This document shows positions 11,557 to 23,590 of a stretch of 64,000 nucleotides of DNA, piece after piece. This DNA comes from Prototheca cutis (taxonomy: Eukaryota; Chlorophyta; Trebouxiophyceae; Chlorellales; Chlorellaceae). The DNA lies in NCBI GenBank assembly GCA_002897115.2, contig BCIH01000002.1:2139762-2203761 (forward strand), given 5' to 3'. How positions within the stretch are numbered: position 1 is the stretch's first letter; every line of letters starts with the position of its first letter. The notes below the pieces were generated by a model, which saw only the letters and a program-made list of their open reading frames with translations, was not told the origin of the DNA and searched no databases. Position numbers and translations under genes: made by a program.

Positions 11557-12157
11557 TACCATGCAGGGCAAAAATGATGACACCTTTCCGAGATCCGTCG
11601 ACTCCCACCTACACAGCAAGGGCATGGGTTCCAAACAAAATGCCTGTTTGCCCCCCGCATTCCCTGGGCGCATCGTTCAGAGAATGGGTTGGGTTCCTTC
11701 TGATAGCAGGACAGGTCGGGCAGGCAGCAGACTCCCACGGTGCAGTGTCACAGGCTGCCGTGCTGCACCAACGAGGAGTGCCGGCCCCCAAACAGCGAGC
11801 ATCGTCTCTGGAACGCAGACTTGATGGCGTGTCTGAACATGAGGCACATTGTGCAGAGCCTGTGGGAGACTGGCCAGCGACTGAAGTGCTTCCAGCACCG
11901 CAGTACTGATGAGCATACATCCATCCATCCTGGGGGGTTATAGCCTTTCCAACAGGGGATCGGAATCCCCGGGGCTCCTTCCCTCTCCCGGAAAGGGAAA
12001 AACAGCCCCGGAGGTGGTCCGTCATTGAGGTGGTCCACCTTCCTCTTGCCCTGTGGGGGGTGACAATTCACAGCCATCAGTGATGCCCAGCAACCCCGAG
12101 GGCGATGTGACGCTGTTGCTGGCTGAGCTGGTTGCATTATTTTTGCCCTGCATGGTA
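11557..12157 (+). mobile_element. 0.6 kb terminal-inverted-repeat element, copy 1
   Basis: Bounded by perfect 19-base terminal inverted repeats: it opens TACCATGCAGGGCAAAAAT and closes with the reverse complement. The whole unit recurs in opposite orientation at 53209-53804 with high similarity, including short conserved peptides readable in both copies (for example EPNPFSERC on the copy 1 minus strand, and NSQPSVMPSNP near one end). At 601 bases it cannot encode a transposase, so it is probably a non-autonomous DNA transposon (MITE-like). Flanks are TG...TG at most, so no convincing target-site duplication was seen. It sits in the 3' flank of riboflavin synthase. Confidence 0.78.
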
Positions 12158-12316
12158 TGTTCACGAGGCTTCTCATTACCCGAGATATTCATTGTGCAGC
12201 TCGCTCATGGCAAGAGTGTTGTGCCCCTGAGCAACGCGGTTCAAGAGTGCACAACAGTCTCAAGCAACAGTGTACTATGAGGAAACTCTTCCGGACTCCA
12301 GCAGTGCCCTGCCTGG

Positions 12317-13552
12317 TCACTGCTGAAGCGGAGGCCGTGCTGCAGCGGGTCCTAGGTAGTGCTGCAGCGTCCGCTCCACTGTGTCCACGATCGACTGCGT
12401 CTGGGCATCAACCTCGATGTTCACTTCGTCCCCAACCGACTTGTGCCCAAGAACGGTAATCCTGTTTTGCTAGGGGATAGGATCTTCGGTCTCGGTGCAA
12501 GGAGTTCATGCCCAAACTGCACGGTGGATCCCCTGCCCCCCGGCAACCTCCCTTTTCCCTCTTGCTTCCAACTCCATGCCCACCAATTCAAGCCACGCAA
12601 CAAATCCAAGCCCTCTCTCTGACCTCAGTGTCTCTGGGATGAGGTAGATTGAAAAGCTTGTCTTGGTCACCTCTCCCACCGTCAGGCTGCTGCCGTCCAC
12701 GCTGACAAAGCCCTTGGGCAAGATGTATTTGATCCAGGCAGGATCATGCAACTGAATTTTGGGAGTTTGGAGTCGGGTCGGATCACAGGCTCCAAACAGC
12801 ATCACACCTTCCTTCTTTTGTAAGAACTCCACCCACCCTTGTTCCACGCCCCAAGTGAACATGCCCTCCCTCCCGACAAAGCACACCCAAACCCCTCCAT
12901 CCTCACCCACCTCCAGCTCCATCCTGCGGTTATGCTCTGATACGGCATCAGTAGTGATTCGTGCTGTAGTGCACACATGACCCGACATGTGGTGTCCACC
13001 TATTTCATCACCAAAGCGTGCGGCTCGCTCGTAGTTCACGGGCTGACCGGGCTGCAAGGCCCCCAGGTTTGTCCGGTCCAGAGTCTCGCTCACGACATCG
13101 AATCGTGCCGCATCAGGCCCAAACTCGGTCACGGTCAGGCACGTGCCGTTGACAGCGATGCTCCCACCAACAGCAACGCCATCCAGTGCGCCGGCGGGGA
13201 AGCGCAGTGTCAACGTCCTAAACGCCGGTGCCGTCTCCACGCGTTCAACCTGGGCCTGACCCTGCACGATGCCTGTGATTGTGGACAAGCACAGGCATGC
13301 GGGTGGGTGAGCGTGGTGGTGGTGGGTGGGGGGGAGATGGGTATGGGCAGCCCAATCCCACGACACCACCGGCACCACTGTTCTCCAAGGGGCAGCCCAC
13401 CAGCAATGCCTATCCGACGTGCCTGTGAACACGCGTGCAGGGCGAGCACGCAAGGCACGGCGAGCACGAGGGTTGATGGACGCGCTAATCGGAACAAAAG
13501 GCTTGCAGTCGCCCCTGCTGACCCATGTCTGATGGGACACGGTGGACTGCAT
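12317..13552 (-). CDS. Riboflavin synthase, plastid-targeted
   Basis: Four exons (13423-13552, 12911-13272, 12624-12751, 12317-12461) give 254 residues. The enzyme dismutates two molecules of 6,7-dimethyl-8-ribityllumazine into riboflavin, the last step of the pathway, in pl, astids in algae and plants. Exon 1 encodes a transit peptide ([15 protein letters not shown]...) ending VFTG, the start of the mature enzyme. The two lumazine-binding barrels follow: [12 protein letters not shown] ... [14 protein letters not shown] in the first, and [31 protein letters not shown] ... IPETLR and [17 protein letters not shown] in the second. Intron 1 has a GC donor (ACAG|GCACGT), the only choice that keeps [10 protein letters not shown] in frame. 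A continuous open frame crosses introns 1 and 2 but includes non-homologous residues, so the spliced form is preferred. Confidence 0.92.
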
Positions 13553-14264
13553 AGCAGCAGCACGGTTGCAGCGGGTGAGGCTCGTTACTGCTGCCACCTG
13601 TAATGTAAATCCACGCCAATGTTCAGATAATGATCAGGTGCACAATTCTCCGAGCTGGGGATGCATAGCGTTGTGTGGGGTTACATCCCTCATCGGAGGT
13701 GGTAGTGGTCACTGCGATCACGACTCGCCTAGCCCAGGACACCCGAGACATCGGGCCCAACCGCGATGTGCACGCCGGTAGACCTCCCGGAACTTGGCTG
13801 ATGGCGCCCATGCGAGGCGATTCATGCAGCTGCCCAATACGAAGCAACATTCAATACATTGTTCAAGCATGTCGTTGGGCCGGTTTAGCGACCTCGGCTG
13901 TGCAGCGAGATCACTCGGCGGTTGCTGCATTGGGAAGAGGACCCCCGAGGAGCTTGCCGAGGTTTGGCTTATCACCGCGTCCTAATTTCATTACTGAAAC
14001 CGGAATCGCTGCTTGCAACGAGACTAGAGTGAGGCAGCCCTGAAAAGGTCGGTGGGCGCTGGGATGTGGGGCTTGCGGACCCCGGTAGCAGTTGGGCAAG
14101 GCTATCCAGCGCTGTGACCTGTCCCCTAGAGGGTTCTGTTGCTGGGTTACAACGCCTAACCAGGCGTGCATCGTCATGGGATTCGGGTTGCAGAACAAGC
14201 ATCCTGTGCTCTATCATCCCTGGTTACAGGCTGAGCAGCACCACTACAAGGGAGGGGGCCGGCC
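13553..14264. promoter_or_regulatory. Divergent intergenic region
   Basis: About 0.7 kb between riboflavin synthase (minus) and the FZR1-type gene (plus). Both 5' ends face it. No additional exon or motif could be supported. Confidence 0.4.
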
Positions 14265-16328
14265 ATGGAGAATGGGTCGTCCCAGCACAGCCAGCCGGGT
14301 CCCAGCTCGCCACTGCGGATGACTCCGTCCAATGCTGCTCCTTACAGGTATGCAGAGTGGTGCTGGGATGCCTGATGGCATCAGTGGTGCAGGTCTATGT
14401 CGTGGCTGGTGTGTGGACCCATGTCCGAGGGTGCTCCTACTGGATGAGGACGCCGAATGCCGTCAACCAAAGAGCCTTGGCCATCAGAGGTGGTCAGTCC
14501 TGGCAACCCGGCTCATTTTCCCCCTTTCTTTTCCACAAACTCACAGGAGCCCCAAGGCCAGGGTTGTGTACAGCGACCGCTTCATTCCTTCCCGCGTTCC
14601 CTCTGCTCGGCTGAATTACTCGATGCTGGAGCGGGACGCGCTGGACGATCCTCCCTTCAAGCCCGGGGCCACGACTTCCAATGACCCCGACGATGCCACC
14701 GGCGTGGAGCCCAGTGCCAGCAGCAACCAGAGCTCTGGGTCAGGGGCGTACACGACGCTGCTGCGAACACAGCTGCTGGGCTGTGTGGCAGGAAGCTCCG
14801 GGAGAGGGAGCGTGGGGTCGGCGGGCGGCGGCGGCGGCGCCACGTTCCCGCCCCAGTCACCGACGCGCAGCCCCGCGCGGAAGCTGTTCCGCTTCATGGC
14901 CGGCGGCGCAGATACGCCGCTGAACGGGGCTCCGCCTGCGTCACCCTTTGCCCGGGGTCCTTTAGGGGAAGACCCAACGCTGCCGCCGGCGGGCGGCACC
15001 GGCAGCGGAGGGCAACGCCGCATCCCCCGCACGCCGTTCAAGGTCCTGGATGCACCGGCGCTGTCTGACGATTTCTACCTGAATCTCGTCGACTGGAGCA
15101 GCGCCAACGTGCTGGCCGTGGGACTGGGCCATGCCGTCTACCTCTGGAGTGCGCACACCAGCAAAGTGACGTGCCTGGTGGACTTGGGTGGCGATGCGGG
15201 ACGCCATGTCACCTCGGTGTGCTGGAGCGCACGCGGGACCTGCCTGGCCATCGGTGTCGACGACGGCACCGTCCAAATCTGGGATATCGTCAGCCAGACC
15301 AAGTGAGGTGGCTGGGTTTTGTTGTGGGAGTGCGGGAGTTGTTTTTGCCGCTGTCGTTTTCTTTAGCGGGGTGGGGGGGGTTTTGCAAATGTTCTGAACA
15401 CGCACTGGCGCATGACTATTGACCAACAGGCGAGCAGACGCATGCATTTCAAGAAACTCTAAAAACCCCTGCCCACCCACCAACCGACGGATACCACCGA
15501 CACCTACACAGACTGCGGACGATGGCCGGACACAGTGCCCGCGTAGCGTGCATGTCGTGGGGCGGAAGCTCGGCGACGTTGGCGACCGGGTCGCGTGATG
15601 CGAGCATACTCCTGCGCGATCCGCGCGAGCCCGATGACTACAGTTCGCGCCTGTGCCTGCACCGGTCAGAGGTCTGCGGCCTGCGATGGGCGCCCGACGG
15701 CCGGCAGCTGGCCTCAGGCGGCAACGACAACATGCTCTGCGTCTGGGACGCCCGATGGGCTGCCGGCGGTGGCAGCGGCGATGGCGCAAGCAACTTGACA
15801 CCGATGACGTCATCCTCTGCTGCCACCAGGCGGGGTTCCGGTTCCACACAAGGGCTAGGTGTGACCGCTGAACCGGTGTACCGATGGACGGAGCACCACG
15901 CGGCGGTCAAGGCGCTGGCGTGGTCGCCGCACGCGCACGGTCTGCTGGCTTCGGGGGGCGGCTCCGCGGACCGCATGCTCCGGGTGTGGAACACGGCCAC
16001 CGGCTCCTGCGTCGCGACGACAGACACGGGGTCCCAGGTCTGCTGCCTGGTCTGGAGCAAGAACGCCAATGAACTCGTATCCACACACGGTTACTCTCAA
16101 AACGCCGTCGCCCTGTGGCGCTACCCGGGGCTGACGCGCGTCGCAACGCTGACGGGGCACGCCATGCGGGTGCTCTACCTTGCAGCTTCCCCCGATGGCC
16201 AGACCATCGTCACGGGCGCCGGGGACGAAACACTGCGGTTCTGGAACGTGTTCCCAGAGGCCAGAGGCCGGGGCAGCGCGGTTGCTGGTGCGAGCATCGG
16301 TGCCCACTCCCGCGCAAGCATCCGCTGA
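14265..16328 (+). CDS. FZR1: APC/C co-activator, CDH1/FZR1 (plant CCS52) type
   Basis: Three exons (14265-14347, 14547-15302, 15512-16328) give 551 residues. Near the N-terminus is the C-box DRFIPSR, which docks on the anaphase-promoting complex. A low-complexity linker leads to RTPFKVLDAPALSDDFYLNL, the typical run-in to the seven WD40 blades. Blades show GHSARVACMSW, SGGNDNMLCVWD, LASGGGSADRMLRVWN and the very C-terminus ends in Ile-Arg, the IR tail. C-box plus IR tail identify an APC/C activator; the linker and blade sequences fit CDH1/CCS52 better than CDC20. In algae and plants this class drives cyclin degradation at mitotic exit and in G1. The proline-rich segment around PSTPxxP-like sites suggests CDK control. 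Confidence 0.92.
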
Positions 16329-16988
16329 CCACCAGAGAAGCCGGGGCCCAGTACTCCTGACGCCTCCTTGACGAGTTTCCTCCCACGCATCGGACTGCAC
16401 GCACTGACGCCCGTGACTGCATGCACCTGCACGTAAACCCCGATGAGCACACCACAACCATGATTGCAGTGCGCTGACCCCTGCAAAAACATGTTGATTC
16501 AACGTGACGTCCTAGGAAACGCCCTGTACTCAGCGACCTGCGGCAGTGATGGTGACTCTGCCCACACCTCGCATGATAATACCTCCTGGCGGTGGCTGGC
16601 TTCACACACCATGCGATGCCCGAGGGCGCAAGGGTTCCGCCACGCACGCACGATCCAAAAATGAAAGAGCAGTTCTTCAAGTCCCGGTTAGGCAGTCGTT
16701 TGGGGTCCGGGCACAGGACAAGGGTGCACAGGAAGGAAAAGGCCCCTGATCGAGCATCAGCCGGCACACGGGCACGCGCGCGCTGAAGGTCCAGGGGCGC
16801 TCACAGCCGGGTGGCGCATCACGTCAAGCGCGCGCGCGCGGGGGGGGGGGGGTTACATATTGTGTCGTTCAGTCATTCGTGCAAGGACGGATGGGTGGAG
16901 GGCCAGGACCAGCTCAACGGCCACTATACCGGGCGCTCTTCAAAAAAGAAAGACAAACGCAGCGACGGGTGATGTCGCGCTTGGAACT
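16329..16988. other. Convergent 3' intergenic region with CG and G runs
   Basis: About 0.66 kb between the FZR1-type stop and the sirtuin stop. It contains an alternating CG run followed by a G13 tract around 16826-16853. No gene seen. Confidence 0.45.
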
Positions 16989-19253
16989 TTACTCGTCGTC
17001 CGATCCATTGCAATGAGGAGCGTGGAGACGGGCTCGGGAAGGCCGATGCCGCGGCACGCGATGTGTTGTCGCCTTTGCCGGCGCACCGCCGTCAGCTTGT
17101 TCCCGCTTCTCGACGTCTCGGACGACGGTCTTCCACCCGCCGGCAGCGGCGAGGCCGACCACCGCCGCCAGGACCCTGGTCGTGTCCCTGTCGCCATCCC
17201 GACGCACACCTGGTCCCGGCCCCGAACTCTCGCAGTCGTCCTCGGGCCCAGGCTGCGTGGTCAGCGGCGATGACAGCGTGCTGGACGAATCCGAGCACAC
17301 CGAGCACGCCGAGAATCCGCGCCGCTGCTGCTGCTGCTGCTGCATGGTCGGCAGGGTGCCGTCATCGGGCTCCTCCTCCACCACTGCAGCCAATGAAGAG
17401 GGGCTGCCGAGCGCGTCGGGAGGAACCGCTCTTGCCGGCGGCGTCGACACGGCATCGACTTCGGCGTCCATCGAGCCCTCCTCTCCACTGCAGACCTTTT
17501 GCTTCGTTCCAGCTTTCGCAGCACCATCGTCGTCCGGCCCCGCCGCCCCGGCCCGACTCAGCGCCACGCGTGCGGCTAGCGCCGGCAGCACCTCGTCAGA
17601 GGTACCCAGTACTTCCAGCACATCCAGTTCCGCTGCATTTTTTTTTGAAAGGGGGGGCTTTCAAACACACATGCTCAACAGAGACCACAACGCGATGTCC
17701 CTGCTCGCGGACGCAACGCAGCCACGATCCAACACGCTCGCCCCCAGGAAATAAACAGACAAAAAAGGAAAAAACTGTTCACCTAGGTTGGAGGAGGCGG
17801 TGCGCAGGTTCCAGAGAGCCTCGTCGCTGGGGTTGACGACGGCCTGCAGGCAGTCGCTGCTGCGACCCGCCTCGGCCAGCCATCGCCGCACGGACCGAAA
17901 GTACTGCGTGGAGGCAGACTGCTGGAAGGAAATGCCAACCCAGATGATGGCGTCGGCTGCCTTGACATCCGCCTCCATCTGGTCCATGACGCTGTCGGGT
18001 GTGATGCACTCGCCTGTGAAGAGAGGGGGGTTTGTTGTTCATGAACCGGCCACCTGGCAAGGTTTGAAACGACCGGCTGGCTCATGACTAGACACACGGG
18101 ATTCTTCGACATCCTCCTCTGCGTCACATGCATGTAGGGCATGCGGGCCATTGCACGAGGATCATCGCCAGGGTTTGCTCACCGCTCCACCCACCCGACA
18201 CACACACACACCGTCGGCGTCCTCATAGAGCATGACGCGAAAGCGCAGTCCTCCCGGCTCCCCGCAGGGACACGCCAACGTCTGCTCGGCCCGCAACGCG
18301 GCCAAGGTCTCGGCGGTTACGGACGTGCAGGCATGGCAGCCCTTGCACACGAGCGAATGGATGTTTCCATGCAGCTCCACCAGCTGACCTGTAACGATGA
18401 GGACATGTACATGCACAGACGCTTAGAAAAACCACCACCAATACCACCATCAGAGGTTGCCGACCCATGCTATTGCCCCCCCCCCCCCAAAAAAAAGCCC
18501 CATACTCCTTTCAACCCAAGCCACACACCATCAGGGTTGCGCTCGGGGTGCCACACATCCGCGCCAGTGTCAAAGGACGCCGCCGCCCGCTGCGCCAGTC
18601 CGTCGATGTTCAGCGTGTAGTGCCGAGAAAGCGAGCCCAGAGACGAAAGCAGGGCCAGGGCGTAGTGCCCCGGCGCGGGGTTTGCCAGGACGGCCTCGTC
18701 GTGAATCTCCGCCAAGAACGCCTGGGCAGACGCCGGATTGCGTGCATAAAAGGTGTATGTGAACAGCGATTTGCCATCAGCTACACGAAAGCGCTTTTGT
18801 GCGCGCTCGTACAGGCCGCCGGCTGTGCTGAACGTGGACATGCCTGCAGGTAGGATCCCAATGCAAAGACTTGAGCCTTTTTGCACGATAACATCCTTGT
18901 AATGCAGCAGCTGGTCTCTCTGTGTTCAGGACGAAAGCCACTGACACCCCCCCAATGCACCCACGCCACCTAGGCACCATCATGAGCATTGTTAAGAACA
19001 GCACAACCATAGTCAACTGACCGGAGGTTGCCGACAGGCCACTGCCTGAGAAGATGACAATCCTTTTCTTGCCATCGATGGCATTCTCCAGGAGGGTGCG
19101 GCCATCGGGAGTTGACACCAAGCTGCACAAGGTTTCATGTGGCAGGGCCTGAGTTTTGTCGGGAAGGGGCCAGCCCAGGGGACCGGCAGCAACTGCAGGA
19201 GAGGTCGCGCTCAATCGCAGCCCTGGAGCCTCCTGCGACACCTTGCAGCCCAT
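16989..19253 (-). CDS. Divergent SIR2-family deacylase with long C-terminal tail
   Basis: Five exons (19022-19253, 18529-18843, 18212-18388, 17783-18013, 16989-17632) give 532 residues with consistent phase 1 joins. Sirtuin core: the NAD loop reads GSGLSATSG instead of GAGxSxxSG; PDFR is replaced by STFS; TQNID reads TLNIDGL; the catalytic His is kept in ELHGNIH; zinc cysteines are CKGCHAC ... CPC; and IIWVGISFQQSAS fits the late NAD-binding strand. The last exon adds about 200 residues: Ser-rich, a glutamine run, and a hydrophobic stretch (TTRVLAAVVGLAAAGGW) near the end that could be a membrane anchor. Family membership is clear; substitutions at NAD-contact positions make activity uncertain. 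The start is the ATG giving MGCKVSQEAPG, but an upstream exon cannot be excluded. Confidence 0.82.
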
Positions 19254-20249
19254 ACATACTCTGGAGTGGACCGCCGCTTTCGTAGCGCATACGCTCGAGG
19301 CCTGAAATCTGGTTCGACAGCCATGCACAGTCTCGACTGTCGGGATCCCGTTCGGGCGCCTACACAGGCCTACGCCGCCCAACAAAGCCTTTGAAACATC
19401 ATTATAATATTTATATACACAATACACTGGTCGCGGGGGCGTTCAGTGGGATGCGAAAAAGAAAATGATGTCGGCCGCGCCGGGCCCGGCCTCTCACCTA
19501 AGAACAGCGCACGAATTCGGGCTGCTGGCACGGACACGCTATTGGGGGCAAGAAAGCAGGAACAGATGCCCGACAGCGCGTTGACCCCATCAAACCCTGT
19601 CCTCATCGACGCCATTGTGGCCTCCCTGCTTTGTTCGAACGTCAATTTACACGGATTCATCCTTTGATGGGGAGACGAAACGCCTGCTGGAGGAGGTGCG
19701 CTGGTCCGGTTCCAATGTTTCGACCCGGGAGACTACATTCTTCCTGGTTGCCCTGGTGGCGGGGGTTTCATCAAAATTTGGAAGATAATAGTAGTCCATC
19801 GCGCAATAGAGGAAAAAAACAGTTCCTGGTTGATCACATGGAACATAAGCGCACAGATGGCCTGCAAACATGTGCGCGCGTGTGTCGGCGAGGCAAAGCC
19901 TACTGGTGCGGCTATTCAGGGTGGGAATTAGAAAAAGGTAAGCGCCTTGCGGCAAGAACATTGTCCCCTCCTGACATCAGCCACCCCGGTGGTGTCACTA
20001 GCAGATGCCACGCGACCTTGGGTGGGACAGGGTACATCAGTGCGACAGAGGATGAAGGGGTCTATAGTACCTGCGTGACGTCGTCAGAGAGAGGGCGCCG
20101 GACGCAGATGCCTGTTCCTGAATGCATGCACGAGATTTCATGGGGTTGTTGCCAGTCGAGCGGATGCTATCAGGCATAGCTGGGGCAGGTGCTTAACCCC
20201 AGCCAATGGTCCCAAGCCACCAGCTATGCTGAAGACTGGACTCGGTCTG
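19254..20249. other. Intergenic, about 1 kb
   Basis: Separates the sirtuin 5' end from the phototropin 3' end, both minus strand. Should hold the sirtuin promoter and phototropin 3' UTR. No gene seen. Confidence 0.45.
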
Positions 20250-23200
20250 TCACGCGGTCTTGGGGTCGGACCAGAGCGCCGCCAGCTCAGCGTGGGGCGC
20301 ATGCCGCAGGAACGCCCAGGCCAACCCGGCAAACCAGGGATGTGCCTTGACTTCCTCCGCGCCAGCCCGGGAACCCAGGCGCTGTTCCGGGTCCTGCGGG
20401 TGTGTTTTGGGGGTAACGGTGCAGGGGGGGTTTACTGCGTCCCCTTGATACCAGGCCCAGTTTTGCCACCAACGGAGAGACATGACGCCCTGCACAGCCC
20501 ATCCGGACCTTGTTCAGCAGGCGCTCCACAAAGTCGCGAGCTTCCGCTGAAATGGCGTTGGCACTTCCGGTGTTATTACCTCCTGCACCAGCACCAGCAC
20601 CACCGGCAGCGCCGCCCTCAGCACCGCCCACGTCGCTCGGCCACACAACACTAGCCATCACGATGTTTCGAAAGGTGTCGTCGCGGCGGTGGCCCAGAAA
20701 CGGTGTGTGGCCGACCAGGAGCTCATAGACCATCACGCCCAGCGACCACCAGTCCACTGCGGCATCATGGCCCCTGCCAAGAATGATCTCGGGGGCAATG
20801 TACTCCTCCGTACCCACAAACGAATTCGTCCGGCCCCGCGGCAGCACAGAGATGAGACGCTTGGTCGATGGTGGTGTTCGAGTTGTGGTTGTCGTTGTCG
20901 TGGCGGCGCCGCCGCCCGACGACAGGGAGGCTGGACGAGTAATCGACTCTCCTTCCCCGCTGCCCCCCGCCTTTGAAACTTGCTGCTGTTGCTGTTCCTT
21001 CAGAGATTTCGGTGGTATGGCTTGCTCAGCGTCGCTGGTCGAGCCAGCACCGAATGATGCCCCCCTCGCCTGTTGCGTGTCCCCAGTGCCAGTGCCAGCA
21101 TCGGTGCCAAGCACACCAGCGCCCAATCCAGTCGAATCTCCCAGCATGAGCAGCGCCACATCAGTGGACGGCATGCAGGCCGCCAAGTCAAAGTCTGCGA
21201 GGCAGATGCACCCTTTCCTGTGCAGCAGCACGTTCTCCGGCTTGAGGTCGCGGTAGACCACGCCTTTCAGGTGCAGCGCCTGCAGCGCCTCCACCAGTTG
21301 CGCGGCGCAGGTCCGGGCGCCGGGCTCATGCAGCCGCCTTCCCGGCAGTTTCCCCAGCGCGCCGTGCAGCTCCCCGCCCTCGCAGGCGTCCAGCAGAAAG
21401 TGGATGTGCGTGTCGCTCTGAAGCGTCGCAAACAGCGACACGACAAAAGGGCTGTCCAGGCACTGCAGTACCTTGAGCTCCGTCAGTATCCGACCATACT
21501 GTCGGTGGTGGGTGGGTGGGTGGGTGGGAGGGTCACCGCCTTCAGGAATTTGATCCACTCACAAATTCAAGACCATTTAATAACGACTGAAGACCATTTG
21601 ACTACAGCACAACACCTTGTTGCGCCGGAGCATGGCGTGCTTTCCAAGGCTCTTGAGCGCAAACTTCTGCTGCGTACCAACCAGCTCCACGAGGTCGACG
21701 GTGCCCACGTCGCCGACGCCCAGATGCCGCAGACGTTTGAATAATCGCAGGCGCAGGCCCCCAGCGGACCCGACAGCATCTCGTAACGCTGCGGCCTTGG
21801 TGGCCAGACGCGCATCCGCAGACGCATGCGGCCCCAGCGTGTGCACACGGTCACCGAATCGCTGCCAGGGGTCGCCCTGCACTCCCTGCCATCTCATGTG
21901 ACCCAGCGCCAACCTCACATCATCTGCCGCCGTGTGGCCTGCAGCGTCAACCCCCACAGCTGTAGCATATCCACCAGCGTCCTCTGTCCCCCGACGCCCG
22001 GCTTCTGCGCTTTCCACCTCGCCCGTAACGTCGACTTGGACACCAACGAGAAACCGCTCGCCGTCGCCAGGCCCATGGACGGGGGCAACAGTCAGCTGAT
22101 TCCAAAAGGGTGTGCCCCCCTTGCGGTAGTTGAGCAGGCACGCAGTCGTCTCGTGCCCGGCGTGCACTGCCTCCTCGAGTGCCGCGACCGCGGCGGTGTC
22201 CGTGCCAGGCCCCTGGAGGAACCGGGGGTTGCGGCCCAGCACTTCGCCCCGGCCGTACCCCGTCAGGTCCAAAAAGCCATCGGATGCAAAGATAATGGGG
22301 CAGTCGGGGAGCGAGGGGTCGGCGATCACAAATGCAAACCGGATGCGTTCCACAGTTGTCGCAAGATCCATCGCCACGCGTGGGACACTGGGAGTTGGTG
22401 GTGGCGGGGCAGTGGCCAGCGATCCCAGCGACGGCGTCGTTGGAACGGTGCCACGAGCTCCAGCAGCATCCGCCAACGATGCACCTGTCTCCGTGTCTCC
22501 TGCAGATGATGGCAGCGGGCCTGCAGCCACGCTGGACTGGTCTTTCAGCGTCTTGATGTCCGTCACACAGTCATCCAACTCGGGCGTCTGGCCTAGCCCC
22601 AGCGGGGGCGCTCGGCCGCCGCCACCCTCTTCCACCGCTTCCAGGACCTGTGACATCGTTGGCTCTGCCAGCGACCGCCGGAGCCGGTCGTCATAATCAA
22701 TCAGCGACGGTGGCGGCGGGCCCGGGGTCGCGTGACCCGCAACCTGGTGCGGGGCCCCAACAGGGCCAACCTGCACCCGGCTCGTGACGTCCAGCTGAAC
22801 TCCCACAAATTTTATCACGCGGCCTGTAGCGTCGTGGACAGGGGTCATAGTCAGCAGGTTCCAGAAGGGTGTGCCGTCTTTTCTGTAATTCAGCAGCCGC
22901 GTGCAGATGGGCCGGCCGCGCTTCAGCGCCTCGTGCAGTCGGCCCACCGTCGCCGGGTCTGTGTCCTCTCCCTGCAAGAACCGGCTGTTGTGGCATGGAG
23001 AAGCACAGGAAAGGGTGGGTGTTGGAGAAGAGAGGGGGGGGCCTGAAGGCAGCCACCTGACCGACGGCCCGTTGCGCCAAGACCTACCAGTTCTTGCCCA
23101 AGATTTCCTCCCTGCTGTAGCCAGTCAGCTCGCAAAACCTGCACGGGATTATTCAAGTAGAGATTCGCCCAATGGCACCGATAACTGGGTGAACACGAGG

Positions 23201-23590
23201 GGTGGACAAAGGCAATACCGAGTTGCCATCATCAAGCAGGGAATCACCCCAAACCCTAAACCAGTCACTTGTTCCGTGGGCAGCGACGCACGACCCGGTT
23301 CCGTGTGTGCCATCGCAAGAGCTGTCAAAGGACCGTTTCATGCGCCACCCATCGTACCCATCGCTGGCAAACATGAGCGGCAGATCGGGCAACGTGGCGT
23401 CCGCGACCACAAAGGTGTGCCGGACCGCCGACAGCACGCCGGCCAGACTTTCGGCCACAGGCGGCATCTGTGCGGCGGGCCAGCATCGCGGAACGTTCGA
23501 TTAGGATTGGGGTTTAGATCATATGAACATCGGACATGGACCGACACCCGCTCACGGCCGCCTTGCTCGAACCTGCGCCATGTGGGCCAT
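20250..23590 (-). CDS. PHOT: Phototropin (LOV1-LOV2-AGC kinase), LOV2 lacks its cysteine
   Basis: Six exons (23573-23590, 23358-23467, 23088-23138, 21616-22984, 20509-21498, 20250-20393) give 893 residues. Start MAHMAQ then VRHTFVVADATLPDLPLMFASDG. LOV1 has the photoactive motif NCRFLQG; its Cys codon is split by an intron (23089/22984). LOV2 (FVIADPSLPDCPIIFASDGF) reads NPRFLQG: the Cys codon is CCC for Pro at 22225-22227. The kinase shows GVGDVG, the ATP Lys in FALKSL, YRDLKPEN, the phototropin-type DFD (instead of DFG), a roughly 100-residue Gln/Thr/Gly-rich activation insertion, then GTEEYIAPEII and HPWFAGL. Phototropin is a plasma-membrane or eyespot-associated blue-light receptor kinase. 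The LOV2 change should abolish adduct formation in the domain that normally controls the kinase. Confidence 0.95.

Noticed and set aside
12506..13597. Long unspliced 363-codon frame over riboflavin synthase
   Set aside because: Starts with GTG and reads through two introns; family alignment and phases support the spliced model.
16826..16853. CG-alternating and G-run tract as a regulatory Z-DNA site
   Set aside because: Lies between two convergent 3' ends; simple sequence, no evidence of function.
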